64,000 bases of DNA from Cytobacillus oceanisediminis 2691 (GTDB taxonomy: Bacteria; Bacillota; Bacilli; Bacillales; Cytobacillaceae): the NCBI RefSeq assembly GCF_007678455.1, contig NZ_VEEP01000005.1, positions 170,380 through 234,379 on the forward strand. The letters are read 5' to 3'. The notes below the pieces were generated by a model, which saw nothing but the letters and a program-made list of their open reading frames with translations, ran no database searches and was not told the DNA's origin. Position 1 is the first letter of the stretch. Every line of letters starts with the position of its first letter. The position numbers and the translations under genes are program-made. Positions 63,601-64,000 of this stretch are shown in pieces.

Positions 63601-64000
63601 GTCCTTACTTTTTAAAATCGTTGGAATGATTCTTGTAATCATTTTTGCAATCTTTTCATTCAGGTACTTCCATATCGGCACATTGATAGACGAGAGCATC
63701 CATTTTTGGAGGTCAGGTTTTCTGTTTTGGGGTGCCGCATTTACATACCTCCTTGCTTTTCTAATCAGGGCCCTGGCATGGAAAATATATATTCCGAAAC
63801 AAGTGAAGTACTTGAACTGTGTGCAGGCTATATTTTTAAGCTTATTCATCAATCATATTACGCCTGTCAAAGCAGGGGATTTTTTTCGTGCGGGGTTCCT
63901 GGCCGCCAAGGAACAAGAATTGACCGGCGATGAATCCGCCAATTCCGTGATTTTTATGCGGTTCCTCGATATAGTTACATTGGCATCCATTACCGGAGCA
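63587..64000 (+). CDS. flippase-like/lysylphosphatidylglycerol synthase TM family protein, 5' part
   Basis: The first 138 codons are visible and the frame is open to the right edge. Membrane segments lie at about residues 8-25 and 43-62, followed by the family block LFINHITPVKAGDFFRAGFLA. This is the YbhN/AglD-type UPF0104 family, thought to move lipid-linked molecules across the membrane. ATG 63587 lies inside the end of the epimerase gene; no strong ribosome site is seen, so coupled translation is likely. Confidence 0.8.
   Translation, partial: MARNKSLLFKIVGMILVIIFAIFSFRYFHIGTLIDESIHFWRSGFLFWGAAFTYLLAFLIRALAWKIYIPKQVKYLNCVQAIFLSLFINHITPVKAGDFFRAGFLAAKEQELTGDESANSVIFMRFLDIVTLASITGA

Overview
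The window is a 64 kb piece of a low-to-middle GC Firmicute chromosome, almost certainly a spore-forming member of the Bacillaceae. The gene order, dnaE - malic enzyme - accDA - pfkA - pyk - ytvI - citZ-icd-mdh - phoPR - polA - mutM - coaE - gapB - speD - nrdR - dnaB-dnaI - thrS - infC-rpmI-rplT - pheST - rnhC - zapA - polX - mutS2 - lcfA-fadR-fadB-etfBA - trxA, is the one I know from Bacillus subtilis. Spore-related genes (sspI, ytvI, ytaF, ytxC) are present. Placement near Mesobacillus or Cytobacillus is only a guess. Almost every gene reads in the + direction; the - strand holds ytvI, ysdB, sspI, rnhC and a few small ORFs. I saw no rRNA, tRNA, prophage, transposase or CRISPR array.

Region by region. 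Bases 1-9200 hold the end of DNA polymerase III alpha, then a carbon-to-fatty-acid block: NADP malic enzyme, a GntR regulator, both acetyl-CoA carboxylase transferase subunits, phosphofructokinase and pyruvate kinase. Bases 9200-16700 hold membrane proteins (fxsA, ytvI, ytwI) and the TCA operon citZ-icd-mdh. Bases 16700-22100 hold phoPR followed by DUF4256 and hflKC, which are not at this place in B. subtilis 168. Bases 22200-34100 hold DNA replication and repair (polA, mutM, nrdR, dnaB, dnaI), coaE, gluconeogenic gapB and speD. Bases 34100-47400 hold translation genes controlled by RNA leaders (T-box thrS, L20 leader infC-rpmI-rplT, T-box pheST) with small membrane and peptidase genes between them. 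Bases 47700-54300 hold rnhC, zapA, cvpA, polX and mutS2. Bases 54600-61100 hold the fatty acid degradation operon and trxA. The end holds a Fur-box lipoprotein gene and the start of a sugar-epimerase/flippase pair.

Regulation is unusually readable. Two near-identical GntR operators (GTGGTCWGACCAC) flank the malic enzyme-regulator pair and tie it to accDA. A run of PhoP-like hexamers at exact 11-bp spacing lies just downstream of phoPR. gapB has two CcpN-like operators and a perfect 7-1-7 Fur box. fadR has a FadR box at its own promoter. Fur-box-like sites cover the promoter of the lipoprotein gene. Many intrinsic terminators are clear.

The intergenic space is rich in repeats: three copies of a 240-365 bp GC-rich family, two terminal-inverted-repeat elements (205 and 297 bp) plus a possible 46-bp remnant, a tandem array with an exact 52-bp period, and two degenerate arrays with about 21-bp period. 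These repeats, a structured speD leader, a ribosome-site-masking hairpin before ytaF, a 16-codon upstream ORF before the dUTPase gene and a 27-residue membrane peptide gene are the least explained parts of the window.
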